Assembly (NCBI GenBank): GCA_944389085.1
Contig: CALXLB010000015.1
Location: 1-37,185 of the forward strand
DNA: 37,185 bases
Reading direction: 5' to 3'
Source: an uncultured Spirochaetaceae bacterium
GTDB taxonomy: Bacteria; Spirochaetota; Spirochaetia; Sphaerochaetales; Sphaerochaetaceae
A model generated the notes under the pieces. That model saw only the letters and a list, made by a program, of their open reading frames with translations, was not told where the DNA came from and made no database searches. Below, in pieces: positions 1-8,110 of this stretch. Positions within the stretch are counted from its first letter, which is position 1, and the number at the start of each line of letters is the position of its first letter. The position numbers and the translations under genes were made by a program.

Positions 1-1046
1 AGAGGAATGGAAAGCGTGAAGACAGAGCCTTTTCCCAGTTTGCTCTCACATTTGATAGTGCCTTTGTGGATTATGGCGATATGACGGACAATGGAAAGTC
101 CAAGCCCTGTACCTCCAGATTCTCTGCTCCTTGCTTTGTCGACCCGGTAGAAACGTTCGAAGATACGTGAGATGTCTTCACTGGCAATGCCATATCCATT
201 GTCTTTGACGGAGAATTCTATTTTTGATGAGTGCTTTTCAGCTGTGACAGCCACGTCTGAGTGTTCGGGTGAGTATGATATGGCATTGACGACCAGATTT
301 ATCAGAGCCTGGACAATCAGTGATTCGTTGCAGAGGAGTTTTTCATTGGCAGTCCGGAAGCTGACATGTATGTCTTTGCTTTCGGCTTTGTACTGAGTGT
401 ATGCTTTTACTTCCTGCATTATGGCAGAATCTGTAGTCCATATCATCGGAGGAGAGGCGGCTGAGTTGTCGAGACTTGTCAGGAGCAGCAGGTCTCCGAT
501 TATTCTCTGCATATGTGCAGCATTCTTCTTGACGATGGCTGCAAAGTGCTTTCTCTCATCCTCTGTGAGGTTTTCCTCCGCCAGCGTCTCTGCAAAACCA
601 GCGATGGCTGTAAGCGGGGTTTTCAGCTCATGGGAGACATTGGATACGAAATCCTGCCTTACAATTTCAAGACGCTGCAGCGTTGTGACATCGCTGAATG
701 TAGCTACTGCATATTTATCATCGAGGAGTGTGATGCAGAATTCATACTGCTTTTCCCTTCCTTGTCCCCTGATGATTGCCGCGTCGCCGGTCGCATCATG
801 CCATGTCGTTATGCGGAAGGTTCTTTTCTGTTTTTCCGCGAAAACGGTGTCGATATGGTTCTCCAGTTCGCTTCCTGAGAAGATATCTTCAAGTTTTTTG
901 CCTTTCAGCGGTTCTTTCCAGCCGAGCATATGCTCGGCACTGCTATTTGACAGAGCTATACGGTGTTTTTTTGAGATGAGGAGAACTCCTTCACCCATGG
1001 CTTCGATTATTTTCAGATATCTGTCTTTCTCATTCTTCTTCGGCAT
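1..1046 (-). CDS. PAS-containing sensor histidine kinase, PhoR-like (C-terminal end outside window)
   Basis: Reading the minus strand from the ATG at 1046 gives about 348 residues without a stop, so the gene runs off the left edge. Residues about 12-120 look like a PAS sensor domain. The dimerisation/phosphoacceptor box follows (VSHELKTP, His139), then an N box (NLVVNA), a DNGYGI segment and a G2 box (GGTGLGLSIV), which together identify a HisKA/HATPase_c kinase. There is no signal peptide or membrane segment in the N terminus, so the protein should be cytoplasmic. The start overlaps the end of the response regulator gene by 17 bases, implying translational coupling and a cognate pair. The stimulus is not evident; PhoR-like describes architecture, not proven phosphate sensing. 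Confidence 0.9.
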   Translation of the reverse strand, partial: MPKKNEKDRYLKIIEAMGEGVLLISKKHRIALSNSSAEHMLGWKEPLKGKKLEDIFSGSELENHIDTVFAEKQKRTFRITTWHDATGDAAIIRGQGREKQYEFCITLLDDKYAVATFSDVTTLQRLEIVRQDFVSNVSHELKTPLTAIAGFAETLAEENLTEDERKHFAAIVKKNAAHMQRIIGDLLLLTSLDNSAASPPMIWTTDSAIMQEVKAYTQYKAESKDIHVSFRTANEKLLCNESLIVQALINLVVNAISYSPEHSDVAVTAEKHSSKIEFSVKDNGYGIASEDISRIFERFYRVDKARSRESGGTGLGLSIVRHIAIIHKGTIKCESKLGKGSVFTLSIP

Positions 1047-1710
1047 ATCTGTATCCGATCCCCCAGACTGTCTTTATAGCATATCCCATCTTTCCAAGCT
1101 TTTTTCTGATAGCTGCTATCTGCACATCTATGGCCCTTTCTGTAACAGGATAATCGTTTCCTTTGATCCTCTCGATGATTTCCTGTCTTGACAGTACACG
1201 CCCCCCTGCTCTGATGAGAGAGAGAAGCATATCGAATTCTGTTGCTGTCAGTGATACGGGAGAGGAGAGTACAGTACACTTTCTTGTTCCCGGGTCAAGC
1301 ATTATGCCTTTTTCTGTTCTGACAGTCCCTGCCATTGTTCTGTGCTCGGCTCGCCTTATCGCAGTGCGTACTCTTGCAACAAGTATTTTCGGAGAGAATG
1401 GCTTGGTGATATAATCATCAGCACCGGCTTCCAGCGAGGAGATTATGTCTTGTTCTTCTGTCAGTGCTGAAGCCATGATGACAGGAAGATCCGGAGTAGG
1501 GCTTTCTGTTCTGATATATTTCAGCACATCCACTCCTGATAGCTCCGGCAGAAGAATATCGATAAGTGCCAGAGAATAGCCCCCCTGGGAAAGCTTTTCG
1601 ACAGCTTCTCTTCCATTTGCAGCAGTATCAGTTCCGAATCCGTTTGATTTCAGATGAAACTGTATCAATGTGCTTATGTCTCTATCATCTTCGACGATAA
1701 GTATCCGCAT
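1030..1710 (-). CDS. OmpR/PhoB-family response regulator
   Basis: This 226-residue protein has an N-terminal receiver domain (residues 1-115) and a C-terminal winged-helix DNA-binding domain (about 130-223). Receiver landmarks are all present: acidic pocket E7-D8-D9, phosphoacceptor D51 in LALIDILLPE, S81 and K103 in the TKPF motif. The C-terminal part has the OmpR-type LTATEFDMLL and RAIDVQIAAIRKKLG segments. It should act as a transcription factor phosphorylated by the overlapping downstream kinase. The ATG at 1710 is preceded by no ribosome-binding site, but by a TAGCAT hexamer six bases upstream, suggesting a leaderless message. It is divergent from the hemA-like gene at 1774. Confidence 0.93.
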   Translation of the reverse strand: MRILIVEDDRDISTLIQFHLKSNGFGTDTAANGREAVEKLSQGGYSLALIDILLPELSGVDVLKYIRTESPTPDLPVIMASALTEEQDIISSLEAGADDYITKPFSPKILVARVRTAIRRAEHRTMAGTVRTEKGIMLDPGTRKCTVLSSPVSLTATEFDMLLSLIRAGGRVLSRQEIIERIKGNDYPVTERAIDVQIAAIRKKLGKMGYAIKTVWGIGYRYAEEE

Positions 1711-1716
1711 ACCCAG

Positions 1717-1722
1717 ATGCTA
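1717..1722 (-). promoter_or_regulatory. Candidate -10 element for a leaderless response-regulator mRNA
   Basis: On the minus strand TAGCAT lies exactly six bases before the ATG at 1710, with TG just upstream. This spacing would place the transcription start at the A of the start codon. No -35 element was recognised. Confidence 0.4.
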
Positions 1723-1761
1723 CAGCCTGTAAAGAAAAAAGACAAGAAATCAGCCTTGTGC

Positions 1762-1767
1762 TATAGT
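1762..1767 (+). promoter_or_regulatory. Extended -10 element for a leaderless hemA-like mRNA
   Basis: TGC-TATAGT (1759-1767) is an extended -10 element. It ends six bases before the ATG at 1774, with no Shine-Dalgarno sequence between. The same TGC-TANANT arrangement recurs before the genes at 9849 and 27231. Confidence 0.55.
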
Positions 1768-1773
1768 TTTTTC

Positions 1774-2862
1774 ATGTTCCAGATAACAGGACTGGATTTC
1801 ACACGATCTCCTGATTTGTTTGTTGCCCTGCAGAACAAAGGGAAAGAATTCCTGATGCAATCAGGACGCCGCTTGATGAAGTCTGTGCGTTTTCCTTTTG
1901 TTGTGATCGTAACTTGCGACCGTGCTGAAGTCATTGCTGAGAAGACTGTTCCTCACGAGAGCTTTGAGCGTTCTCTGCTTCTTAATCCGCTTGCAGTTGC
2001 CTCATCACGCTATGCAATGGAAGATGACGGCAGACATCTTTTCCTTCTGTCTTCAGGGATCCTCTCTCCTCTTTTCGGGGAGGATACGATACAGGGACAG
2101 CTGAGAGAGGCGGCAGAAGCTGCTTGCCTCATCGGTTCTTCCTCATCCCGGCTTGATAAGCTTTTCAATATGGCTGTCGCATTTTCAAAGCGTATGCATA
2201 CTGAGCACAAGATGCGTGTATTCGATACCACCATCGCTGATGAAATCGTGAGAAGGTGTGACGGAAAGGATAATATCCTGATAGTCGGTTCAGGAGAAAT
2301 GGCAAGAGCCCTTGCGGAAAGACTTGTGAGCAGTCACCGGGTCATTATGACACTCCGTGATGAGAAGAAGACATTTCTTGTTCCTCCTGGCGTCTTGCCT
2401 GTTACTTATGAAAAAAGAGGAGAGTATGCAGCTTCTTCTGATGTGGTTATCTCTGCTTCTTCCGGTCTTTATCATACATTCTCATTGTCTGAGATAGAAA
2501 GACTCGAAGGTAAGCTTATCTTTGATCTTTCATCTCCGCCGGATCTTCCTTCATCTCCCATTGTCCAGAGGATTCCCGATCTCGGTGTGGAGGAGCCTGA
2601 GAAGGAAAATGTGATAGCAATAGTGACTCGTGAAGCAGAAAAAGAGATTGGAGATTATAATGGATGGCTTGAAAAGGCTTTGTCTTTCGGTGATCTTTCC
2701 GCCGAAGCTGAGGATGTTGCATATGAATCTTTACGCCGTCTTTCTGGCGCCATCTCATCCCTTCGGCTAGATGAAGATGCGGAGAATAGGCTCCGGACTT
2801 CAATTGCCGACAGCGTACGGAAAGCATTTATCGCAAAATTTCTGCAAAAGAAGAAATCATAG
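1774..2862 (+). CDS. hemA: Glutamyl-tRNA reductase-like protein
   Basis: The product (362 residues from the ATG at 1774) resembles glutamyl-tRNA reductase, which reduces glutamyl-tRNA with NADPH in the C5 route to tetrapyrroles. The catalytic-cysteine box is present as VTCDRAEV (Cys48; usual form TCNR). So are HLFLLSSG and GEDTIQGQLREA, equivalent to the family's HL..VASGLDS..LGE..ILGQ block, and a Rossmann start ILIVGSGEMA. It is shorter than typical enzymes (over 400 residues), mainly through compact NADPH and C-terminal domains. The reading frame stays open upstream to 1654, but the ATG at 1774 fits the family N terminus and the promoter. No other heme or corrin gene lies nearby, so pathway membership is inferred. 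The gene is divergent from the response regulator. Confidence 0.8.
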   Translation: MFQITGLDFTRSPDLFVALQNKGKEFLMQSGRRLMKSVRFPFVVIVTCDRAEVIAEKTVPHESFERSLLLNPLAVASSRYAMEDDGRHLFLLSSGILSPLFGEDTIQGQLREAAEAACLIGSSSSRLDKLFNMAVAFSKRMHTEHKMRVFDTTIADEIVRRCDGKDNILIVGSGEMARALAERLVSSHRVIMTLRDEKKTFLVPPGVLPVTYEKRGEYAASSDVVISASSGLYHTFSLSEIERLEGKLIFDLSSPPDLPSSPIVQRIPDLGVEEPEKENVIAIVTREAEKEIGDYNGWLEKALSFGDLSAEAEDVAYESLRRLSGAISSLRLDEDAENRLRTSIADSVRKAFIAKFLQKKKS

Positions 2863-2864
2863 TG

Positions 2865-2870
2865 TACAAT
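2865..2870 (+). promoter_or_regulatory. -10 element for a leaderless GNAT gene mRNA
   Basis: TACAAT lies six bases before the ATG at 2877, immediately after the hemA-like stop codon. The segment TGTACAAT is nearly repeated, on the opposite strand, before the ABC-F gene (5488-5495). Confidence 0.5.
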
Positions 2871-2876
2871 TTAGCA

Positions 2877-3389
2877 ATGGACACTGAATACAGAATAGCT
2901 AGATCATCGGATTCTGCCTCCCTGCTTTCTTTTATAAAGGCTGTCTCAGGGGATACGGATAATCTTTCTTTGTCATTCTCCGATGCAGAGAAGCTTGATG
3001 ATAATGATGAACGTTTGTTTGTTATGGAGCTGAGAAAGACTCCATCTGTTTTTGCTGTGGCTGTTACCGATGGTACAGTTGTGGGAACATGTGAGATAAG
3101 GGCATCTGATGCCCATGTCCGTACGCGGCACAGGGGTGTACTTGGAATAGCCGTGAGAAAAGAATACTGGGGAACAGGAATTGCCCAGCACCTTCTTGAT
3201 TTCGCTCTTGCAGAAGCATATGAGAGAGGAGTGAGAAAGATAGTCCTTACTGTGCGGAAAGACAACGAGAGGGCTATTGCATTCTATAAGAGGAATGGTT
3301 TCTTTGAAGAAGGCACTGACAGTATGATCTTCTCTATAGATGGCGAGTATGTAGATGGCCTCAGATTCGGGCTTGTTCTAAAGAATTGA
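2877..3389 (+). CDS. GNAT-family N-acetyltransferase
   Basis: This 170-residue single-domain protein belongs to the Gcn5-related acetyltransferases. The acetyl-CoA binding region is clear: a beta strand VLGIAVRKEYWGTGIA, whose pyrophosphate loop is the usual R/Q-x-x-G-x-G/A, is followed by the helix and the C-terminal NERAIAFYKRNGF motif seen in RimI-like members. The substrate cannot be read from sequence. I start it at the ATG at 2877 rather than the in-frame GTG at 2862, because TACAAT at 2865 would then be a -10 element with a leaderless start. The gene follows hemA by 14 bases, so it may also be read through from there. Confidence 0.88.
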   Translation: MDTEYRIARSSDSASLLSFIKAVSGDTDNLSLSFSDAEKLDDNDERLFVMELRKTPSVFAVAVTDGTVVGTCEIRASDAHVRTRHRGVLGIAVRKEYWGTGIAQHLLDFALAEAYERGVRKIVLTVRKDNERAIAFYKRNGFFEEGTDSMIFSIDGEYVDGLRFGLVLKN

Positions 3390-3399
3390 AAAAAGGGGC

Positions 3400-3428
3400 T
3401 TGAACTTATCTCGCAATCATGATATCTC
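3400..3428 (+). promoter_or_regulatory. Candidate tRNA-Arg promoter
   Basis: TTGAAC (3400-3405) and TATCTC (3423-3428), the latter preceded by TGA as an extended -10, are 17 bases apart. They lie 24 bases upstream of the tRNA 5' end. Confidence 0.4.
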
Positions 3429-3452
3429 TCTATAGGTCTTTTCAGACGGAAT

Positions 3453-3526
3453 GCGCCCTTAGCTCACCTGGATAGAGCAACTGCCTTCTAAGCAGTAGGT
3501 GATTGGTTCGAATCCAATAGGGCGTA
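3453..3526 (+). tRNA. tRNA-Arg (anticodon UCU)
   Basis: A complete 74-base cloverleaf can be drawn. The acceptor stem is 3453-3459 paired with 3519-3525 (first pair G-U), and the discriminator is A3526. The D stem is GCTC/GAGC. The anticodon stem ACTGC/GCAGT encloses loop CTTCTAA with anticodon TCT at 3487-3489. The T arm is ATTGG-TTCGAAT-CCAAT. The 3' CCA is not encoded. It reads AGA codons. Confidence 0.96.
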
Positions 3527-3530
3527 ACGA

Positions 3531-3566
3531 AGCTGCCATGCTGTAACAGGTATGACAGCTTTTTTT
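3531..3566 (+). terminator. Rho-independent terminator after tRNA-Arg
   Basis: AGCTGCCATGC (3531-3541) pairs with the arm ending at 3560 (GTATGACAGCT), with one mismatch and one G-U pair. A run of seven T follows directly. Confidence 0.8.
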
Positions 3567-3624
3567 CATCTATCTGAAATTGATTGCAGCACTTTATTTT
3601 GTATTATCATTCCGATTCCGCTGC

Positions 3625-5481
3625 TTATTTCTCTTCTTTCTCTGCAAGTTCAATCCAGCGTTCGGTTTTCTCGTCGATAATCTTCTTTGTCTCTTCATAA
3701 CGCATTGTACGTTCTCTGAGTGTACCGAGTTCTGTTTCATCAGCAGTAATAAAGGAAGCTTCAAGCTTCTGTGAGAACTCTTCAAGTTTCTCTATTTCTT
3801 TCTCAAGCGTTTCTTTTTCCTTTATCTCTTTGAAGGAAAGGCCTTTCTTCTCTCTCTGTGGCTTTTTCTGGGTTTTTTCCTGTATAGGCTTTTTTTCTTC
3901 TTCTCTCTCGTCTCTCTCCTCTTTCCATTCGGAGTAATTGCCAGGAAACAATGTTATTTTCCCGTTTTCGATAGAGAGAGTCATGTCCGTAGCCATATCG
4001 AGAAATGTCCTGTCATGTGATGATATGACTGCACAGCCGGGGAAGGAGGAAATGTACTCTTCCAGCCTTTCCATTGTTTCGATATCGAGGTCGTTCGTAG
4101 GTTCGTCAAAGAGAAGGAAATTCGGATTCTGTACCAATCTGGTGATGAGATAGAGCCGTCTTCTTTCCCCTCCGCTGAGCATAGCGATGGGAGTGCGCTG
4201 CATGCTTACAGGAAATCCGAAGAGTTCCAGAAAGCGGGAAGCTGAGACTTCCTCTCCATCTCCGAGCAGCACTCTGTCTCCGATGTCTTCAGTATATTCC
4301 AGGACTGTCTTCGGGCTTTCAAGATCCCGGCCAAGCTGGTCATAGTAGCCAAAGACAGTGTTCTGGCCTTTATCGACAGATCCTGTATCCGGAGCAGTGT
4401 GTCCGCTGAGAATATCGAGGAGTGTCGACTTGCCGCTTCCGTTATCGCCGATGAGCGCTATTTTCTGACCTTTGACAAATGAGAAAGAGAAATCAGAGAA
4501 GAGGATTTTTCCGTCATATGACTTGGAGATGCTATCCACCTCAAGGATTTTCTTGCCAAGTCTTCTCTCCTGGGACTGGAATTCTCTTGTACTGTTCTCT
4601 TTTGGCGTATTCCTTTCTTCCAGCATTGCATAGATTCTGTCTTTACGCCCTTTGTCCTTGCCTGTACGGGCTTTTGGTCCCCGTTTAAGCCATTCCAGTT
4701 CCCTTCGGAGGATATTCTCCAGTCTTTCCTCACGTTTCTCAGCCATCCTGAGTCTTTCGGCTTTTCGCTCGAGATAGGAAGAGAAGGACCCTGGATGCCT
4801 GTAGAAATGCTTCCTGTCGAGTTCCCAGATTGTGGTGGTGCACTCATTGAGGATATGACGGTCATGGGTGACGATGATAACGGCTGAACTTGTATTCCTG
4901 ATCCAGTTTTCAAGATATTCTATTGATTTGATATCAAGATGGTTTGTCGGTTCATCCAGGAGAAGAATTTCCGGTGACAGGGACAATGCTCTGGCAATTG
5001 CGGCTTTCTTCTGCTGACCTCCGGAGAGTGTTTCCATTGGGATATCAGGGGCGATATTCTCTCCCAGGTCTGTCAGTATCGCGAAGTATTTTCTCTCAAT
5101 ATCCCAGAGATTATCTTTTTCAATTGTCTGCGAGAGTACTGTAATCTTATCCACATCATTGTCCTGCAGCGCAGAGTGGTATGAATTGAGGATTTCCATT
5201 TCTCTGCATTTCTGCTGATAAAGAAATCCTGAGAGCGTTGTTCCTTCAGGGTATAGGACATTCTGTTCCAGCAGGACAGGTACAACACCTTTCTTCAAAG
5301 AGACTGTGCCTTCATCCGGGACAATGTAAGAGGCAAGACATTTGAGGAATGTTGATTTCCCTGTGCCGTTCTTGCCGACAATGCCAGTCTTCTCGCCTTC
5401 TTCGAGGGCAAGCGTGACATCTTCAAATAGAGGTTCATCCCTCAATGTTTTTGATAGATTCTCTGCAGATAATACGACCAC
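3625..5481 (-). CDS. ABC-F family ATPase, Uup-like
   Basis: The protein has about 618 residues and two ABC ATPase domains without membrane segments. Domain 1 has Walker A GKNGTGKST, signature LSGGQQKKA and Walker B LLLDEPTNHLD. Domain 2 has GDNGSGKST, LSGGERRRL and LLFDEPTNDLD. A charged linker joins them. The last roughly 90 residues are a Lys/Glu-rich coiled coil, as in Uup, where that region binds nucleic acid. ABC-F proteins act on the ribosome in translation and in antibiotic protection; the Uup-type tail argues for a housekeeping role. I prefer the GTG at 5481 as start: it gives the usual N terminus (VVVLSAENLSK) and has TACAAT six bases before it. Upstream in-frame ATGs at 5526, 5505 and 5496 are the alternatives. 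Confidence 0.93.
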   Translation of the reverse strand: MVVLSAENLSKTLRDEPLFEDVTLALEEGEKTGIVGKNGTGKSTFLKCLASYIVPDEGTVSLKKGVVPVLLEQNVLYPEGTTLSGFLYQQKCREMEILNSYHSALQDNDVDKITVLSQTIEKDNLWDIERKYFAILTDLGENIAPDIPMETLSGGQQKKAAIARALSLSPEILLLDEPTNHLDIKSIEYLENWIRNTSSAVIIVTHDRHILNECTTTIWELDRKHFYRHPGSFSSYLERKAERLRMAEKREERLENILRRELEWLKRGPKARTGKDKGRKDRIYAMLEERNTPKENSTREFQSQERRLGKKILEVDSISKSYDGKILFSDFSFSFVKGQKIALIGDNGSGKSTLLDILSGHTAPDTGSVDKGQNTVFGYYDQLGRDLESPKTVLEYTEDIGDRVLLGDGEEVSASRFLELFGFPVSMQRTPIAMLSGGERRRLYLITRLVQNPNFLLFDEPTNDLDIETMERLEEYISSFPGCAVISSHDRTFLDMATDMTLSIENGKITLFPGNYSEWKEERDEREEEKKPIQEKTQKKPQREKKGLSFKEIKEKETLEKEIEKLEEFSQKLEASFITADETELGTLRERTMRYEETKKIIDEKTERWIELAEKEEK

Positions 5482-5487
5482 GGCGAG

Positions 5488-5493
5488 ATTGTA
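5488..5493 (-). promoter_or_regulatory. -10 element for a leaderless ABC-F mRNA
   Basis: Minus-strand TACAAT ends six bases before the GTG at 5481. It sits only 18 bases from the opposing -10 at 5512-5517. Confidence 0.5.
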
Positions 5494-5511
5494 CATTATT
5501 TCCATCTCAGT

Positions 5512-5517
5512 TAGAAT
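5512..5517 (+). promoter_or_regulatory. -10 element for a leaderless FAD-dehydrogenase mRNA
   Basis: TAGAAT ends seven bases before the ATG at 5525, with no Shine-Dalgarno sequence between. The segment TAGAATCCTCTCCATG closely matches that before the gene at 9849 (TAGAATCTTTTCCATG). Confidence 0.55.
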
Positions 5518-5524
5518 CCTCTCC

Positions 5525-7054
5525 ATGGTCCGGGAGATATCATTGACAGTGACTCCGGAGGAAGCTTCTTCCGGTGATATGATAGAAAAAGCTGTACAGG
5601 AAAAGCTGAAGGTAAAAGCTGGCAGCTTTCGCTTCAGGGTCCTGAGACGCAGTCTGGATGCCAGACGCAGGGATGTGAAGGTTCAGCTGAGTATCGCTGT
5701 TTATATAGGGGAGGAGATGCCCCCTCTTTTTGAGCCTGTCGTTTTCCCCGATGTCTCAAACGCGAGGCATAGTGCTGTTGTCGTAGGCTTCGGGCCTGCT
5801 GGTATTTTCGCCTCCCTTACTTTGCTGGAAGAAGGTATAAAGCCGATTGTTCTTGAGAGAGGGAAGAATGTGCATAACAGACTTCTTGATACAGCGACTC
5901 TCTGCCAGAAAGGAATACTCGATCCTGAGTCAAATTATGCATTCGGTGAAGGTGGGGCAGGTGCGTTTTCAGATGGTAAGCTCTATACGCGTTCAGTTAA
6001 GCGAGGCAACGTGAGAAAAGTACTTGCACTTCTCGTTCAGCACGGTGCAGATCTTTCTATTCTGGAGGAATCCCACCCTCATATCGGTTCTGACAAGCTG
6101 CCTTACATCATCGAGAGAATCAGGAAAACTATTCTTGAACATGGCGGGGAGATCCATTTTTCCAAACGTGTGGAATCACTTCTCAGAAATGGTGATGAGA
6201 CTGTCGGTGTCAGATGTTCAGATGGTGAGGAGTTCTCCGGTCCGGTCATTCTTGCAACAGGACACAGCGCTAAGGATATTTATTTCTCACTGGAGAAAGA
6301 TGGATATGCTCTGGAAGCTAAAAGCACTGCAGTAGGTGTGCGTATTGAGCATCCGCAGATCCTTATTGACAGGATGCAGTACCATAGCGAAATGGGAAGG
6401 GGACGCTTTCTTCCGCCAGCTGCTTATTCTCTCACTACGCAGGTTGAAGGACGCGGGGTATATTCTTTCTGCATGTGCCCCGGAGGAGTCATCGTGCCTG
6501 CCTCTTCTGAGGATGGAGCTCTTGTTGTCAATGGCATGTCTCCTGCAAAACGGGGTGGAAAGTGGGCAAATAGCGGCATCGTGACGGAGATACGCAAGGA
6601 AGAGATGGATAGCGATGATCCTTTTTCGGTTCTCCGGTATATAGAAGGCATTGAAAGAAGCTGTTTCAACCCGGGATTCTCCGCACCTGCAGAATCTCTG
6701 TCCGATTTTATCAGTGATGACCCTCATACTCCGCTTATAGCTTCAAGCTATCCGCGGCCGCTGGTACTGACTCGTCTTGATGATGTTCTGCCGCCTGTTG
6801 TGGCAGATTCCCTCAGAGAAGGGTTCAAAGCTTTCGGAAGGAAGACAAGAGGAGAGTATATCTCCCCGGATGCACTGCTGATTGCTCCCGAAACAAGAAC
6901 ATCATCTCCTGTGAGAATCCTCCGTGACAGCTTTATGAAGCAGGGCAGGGGATTGTATCCTGCAGGTGAGGGTGCCGGGTATGCAGGAGGTATTGTCTCT
7001 GCAGCTGTTGATGGTACTGAAGCAGCACTTCGCCTGGGAGGGGACTTGTGTTGA
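5525..7054 (+). CDS. FAD-dependent dehydrogenase (COG2509-like)
   Basis: This 509-residue flavoprotein has an N-terminal extension of about 80 residues, then a Rossmann FAD-binding start (AVVVGFGPAGIFASL, residues about 84-98) with Glu ending the second strand (IVLERG). A long FAGEGG-like segment follows (YAFGEGGAGAFSDGKL), and a C-terminal FAD motif near the end (GLYPAGEGAGYAGGI). This is the layout of the uncharacterised FAD-dependent dehydrogenases of COG2509. Substrate and partner are unknown, and there is no export signal. The frame is open far upstream on the antisense of the ABC-F gene, but ATG 5525 fits the family N terminus and the promoter. Its 3' end overlaps azlC by seven bases, so the three plus-strand genes probably form one operon. 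Confidence 0.87.
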   Translation: MVREISLTVTPEEASSGDMIEKAVQEKLKVKAGSFRFRVLRRSLDARRRDVKVQLSIAVYIGEEMPPLFEPVVFPDVSNARHSAVVVGFGPAGIFASLTLLEEGIKPIVLERGKNVHNRLLDTATLCQKGILDPESNYAFGEGGAGAFSDGKLYTRSVKRGNVRKVLALLVQHGADLSILEESHPHIGSDKLPYIIERIRKTILEHGGEIHFSKRVESLLRNGDETVGVRCSDGEEFSGPVILATGHSAKDIYFSLEKDGYALEAKSTAVGVRIEHPQILIDRMQYHSEMGRGRFLPPAAYSLTTQVEGRGVYSFCMCPGGVIVPASSEDGALVVNGMSPAKRGGKWANSGIVTEIRKEEMDSDDPFSVLRYIEGIERSCFNPGFSAPAESLSDFISDDPHTPLIASSYPRPLVLTRLDDVLPPVVADSLREGFKAFGRKTRGEYISPDALLIAPETRTSSPVRILRDSFMKQGRGLYPAGEGAGYAGGIVSAAVDGTEAALRLGGDLC

Positions 7055-7749
7055 AAGGAAAAGATTTTACAGAGGGCGTGAAGGATGGCTTTCCAATCTT
7101 TCTCGGGTATTTCACGACAGCACTTGCTTTCGGCCTTCTGACGAGGACAAGCGGTTTCAGATTCGTTGAAGGTGTGCTTACCAGCATGATCACTTTTGCC
7201 GGATCCGGGCAGTTCCTGATGATGAATCTTTATAATGCAGGGTCCTTGCTGCTATCAATCGTGGTCTCTGTATTCTTCATCAACAGCCGTTATATCTTCA
7301 TGGCTTCATCTCTTTCCCAGAGGCTGGAGAATCCCCGGTCTGTCCCTGGCAGATTGATGTGCGGGTTCGGAACTGTCGATGAGGTTTTCACCGTTGCTTC
7401 TTTCAAAGGCCATAAGCTCTCTTATAGTTATATGGCAGGATTGATTCTCACTTCCTATGTGGGGTGGGTAAGCGGGACTGCTATCGGATATGCTGGTGGT
7501 ACTTTCCTTCCTGAAGTCGTTCAGAAAGCCGCTGTCATCACAGTGTATGCGATGTTCGCCTCCCTTCTGGGTTCCGAAACGAGAAGGGGAGTAAAAGCCT
7601 TATTGGTCGCCTCTGTTTCAGCTCTGATCAATTCACTCCTGATACTTGTCGCTGGCCTTTCTACAGGACTGTCATTCCTTATTTCCATGATAATCGCTAC
7701 GATTACAGGTGCTTTGATCTACACCGATGAGGAGGCTGGGATTGAATAA
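7048..7749 (+). CDS. azlC: AzlC-family branched-chain amino-acid exporter, large subunit
   Basis: This is a 233-residue membrane protein with the AzlC N-terminal signature (DGFPIFLGYFTTALAFG), the GSGQFLMMNLYNAG segment, and about six hydrophobic spans. AzlC with its small partner AzlD exports branched-chain amino acids and analogues. The start is GTG 7048 (or TTG 7051), overlapping the preceding stop; a GGGAGGGG run just upstream can act as ribosome-binding site. The substrate is inferred from the family only. Confidence 0.9.
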   Translation: MLKGKDFTEGVKDGFPIFLGYFTTALAFGLLTRTSGFRFVEGVLTSMITFAGSGQFLMMNLYNAGSLLLSIVVSVFFINSRYIFMASSLSQRLENPRSVPGRLMCGFGTVDEVFTVASFKGHKLSYSYMAGLILTSYVGWVSGTAIGYAGGTFLPEVVQKAAVITVYAMFASLLGSETRRGVKALLVASVSALINSLLILVAGLSTGLSFLISMIIATITGALIYTDEEAGIE

Positions 7750-8044
7750 GATAGTATTGATAGTAAGCTGTGCAGCTGTAACGCTTCTGCCACGTATCAT
7801 CCCGTATTTTGCATCCTCAGCGCTGTCGAAGCTTCCACGCTTCCTGCGTAAATGCATGATGCTGCTGCCGGTTGCTGCACTGGGTGCTCTGATTTTTCCT
7901 CTGGCTCTTACGGATTTCTCTTCTCAGTGGTATGCAGGGCTTGTCGGGGTCGCAGCGGCGTTCATCTGTTCGTTGCTGAAAGGTCCGATGATTCTCTCAA
8001 TCATCATTGCACTCATCTCCACAACGCTGATGCTGCTTGTGTGA
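7742..8044 (+). CDS. azlD: AzlD-family small subunit of branched-chain amino-acid exporter
   Basis: The 100-residue, almost wholly hydrophobic protein has three to four membrane spans and the AzlD-like pattern of LPRIIPYF and FLRKCMMLLPVAALGALIFP. It pairs with the AzlC protein encoded just upstream. I choose the TTG at 7742, overlapping the azlC stop codon, because GAGGAGG at 7729-7735 is correctly spaced for it. The in-frame ATG at 7727 would add five residues and lacks a good ribosome-binding site. Confidence 0.85.
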   Translation: MNKIVLIVSCAAVTLLPRIIPYFASSALSKLPRFLRKCMMLLPVAALGALIFPLALTDFSSQWYAGLVGVAAAFICSLLKGPMILSIIIALISTTLMLLV

Positions 8045-8110
8045 AAATCCCATCATTGCAATAGGCATGATGACGGATAAGACAGATGTTTCTAACGCAG
8101 TGAAAGGATC

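Noticed and set aside
397-1191. Long plus-strand open frame at the left end
   Set aside because: It is the antisense shadow of the histidine kinase and response regulator genes, whose minus-strand products carry clear family motifs.
1654-1773. Longer N terminus for the hemA-like protein
   Set aside because: The extra 40 residues run through the response regulator start and the intergenic region; they do not fit the family.
4458-4913. 151-codon minus-strand frame within the ABC-F gene
   Set aside because: Out-of-frame shadow of the ABC-F ATPase with no recognisable motifs.
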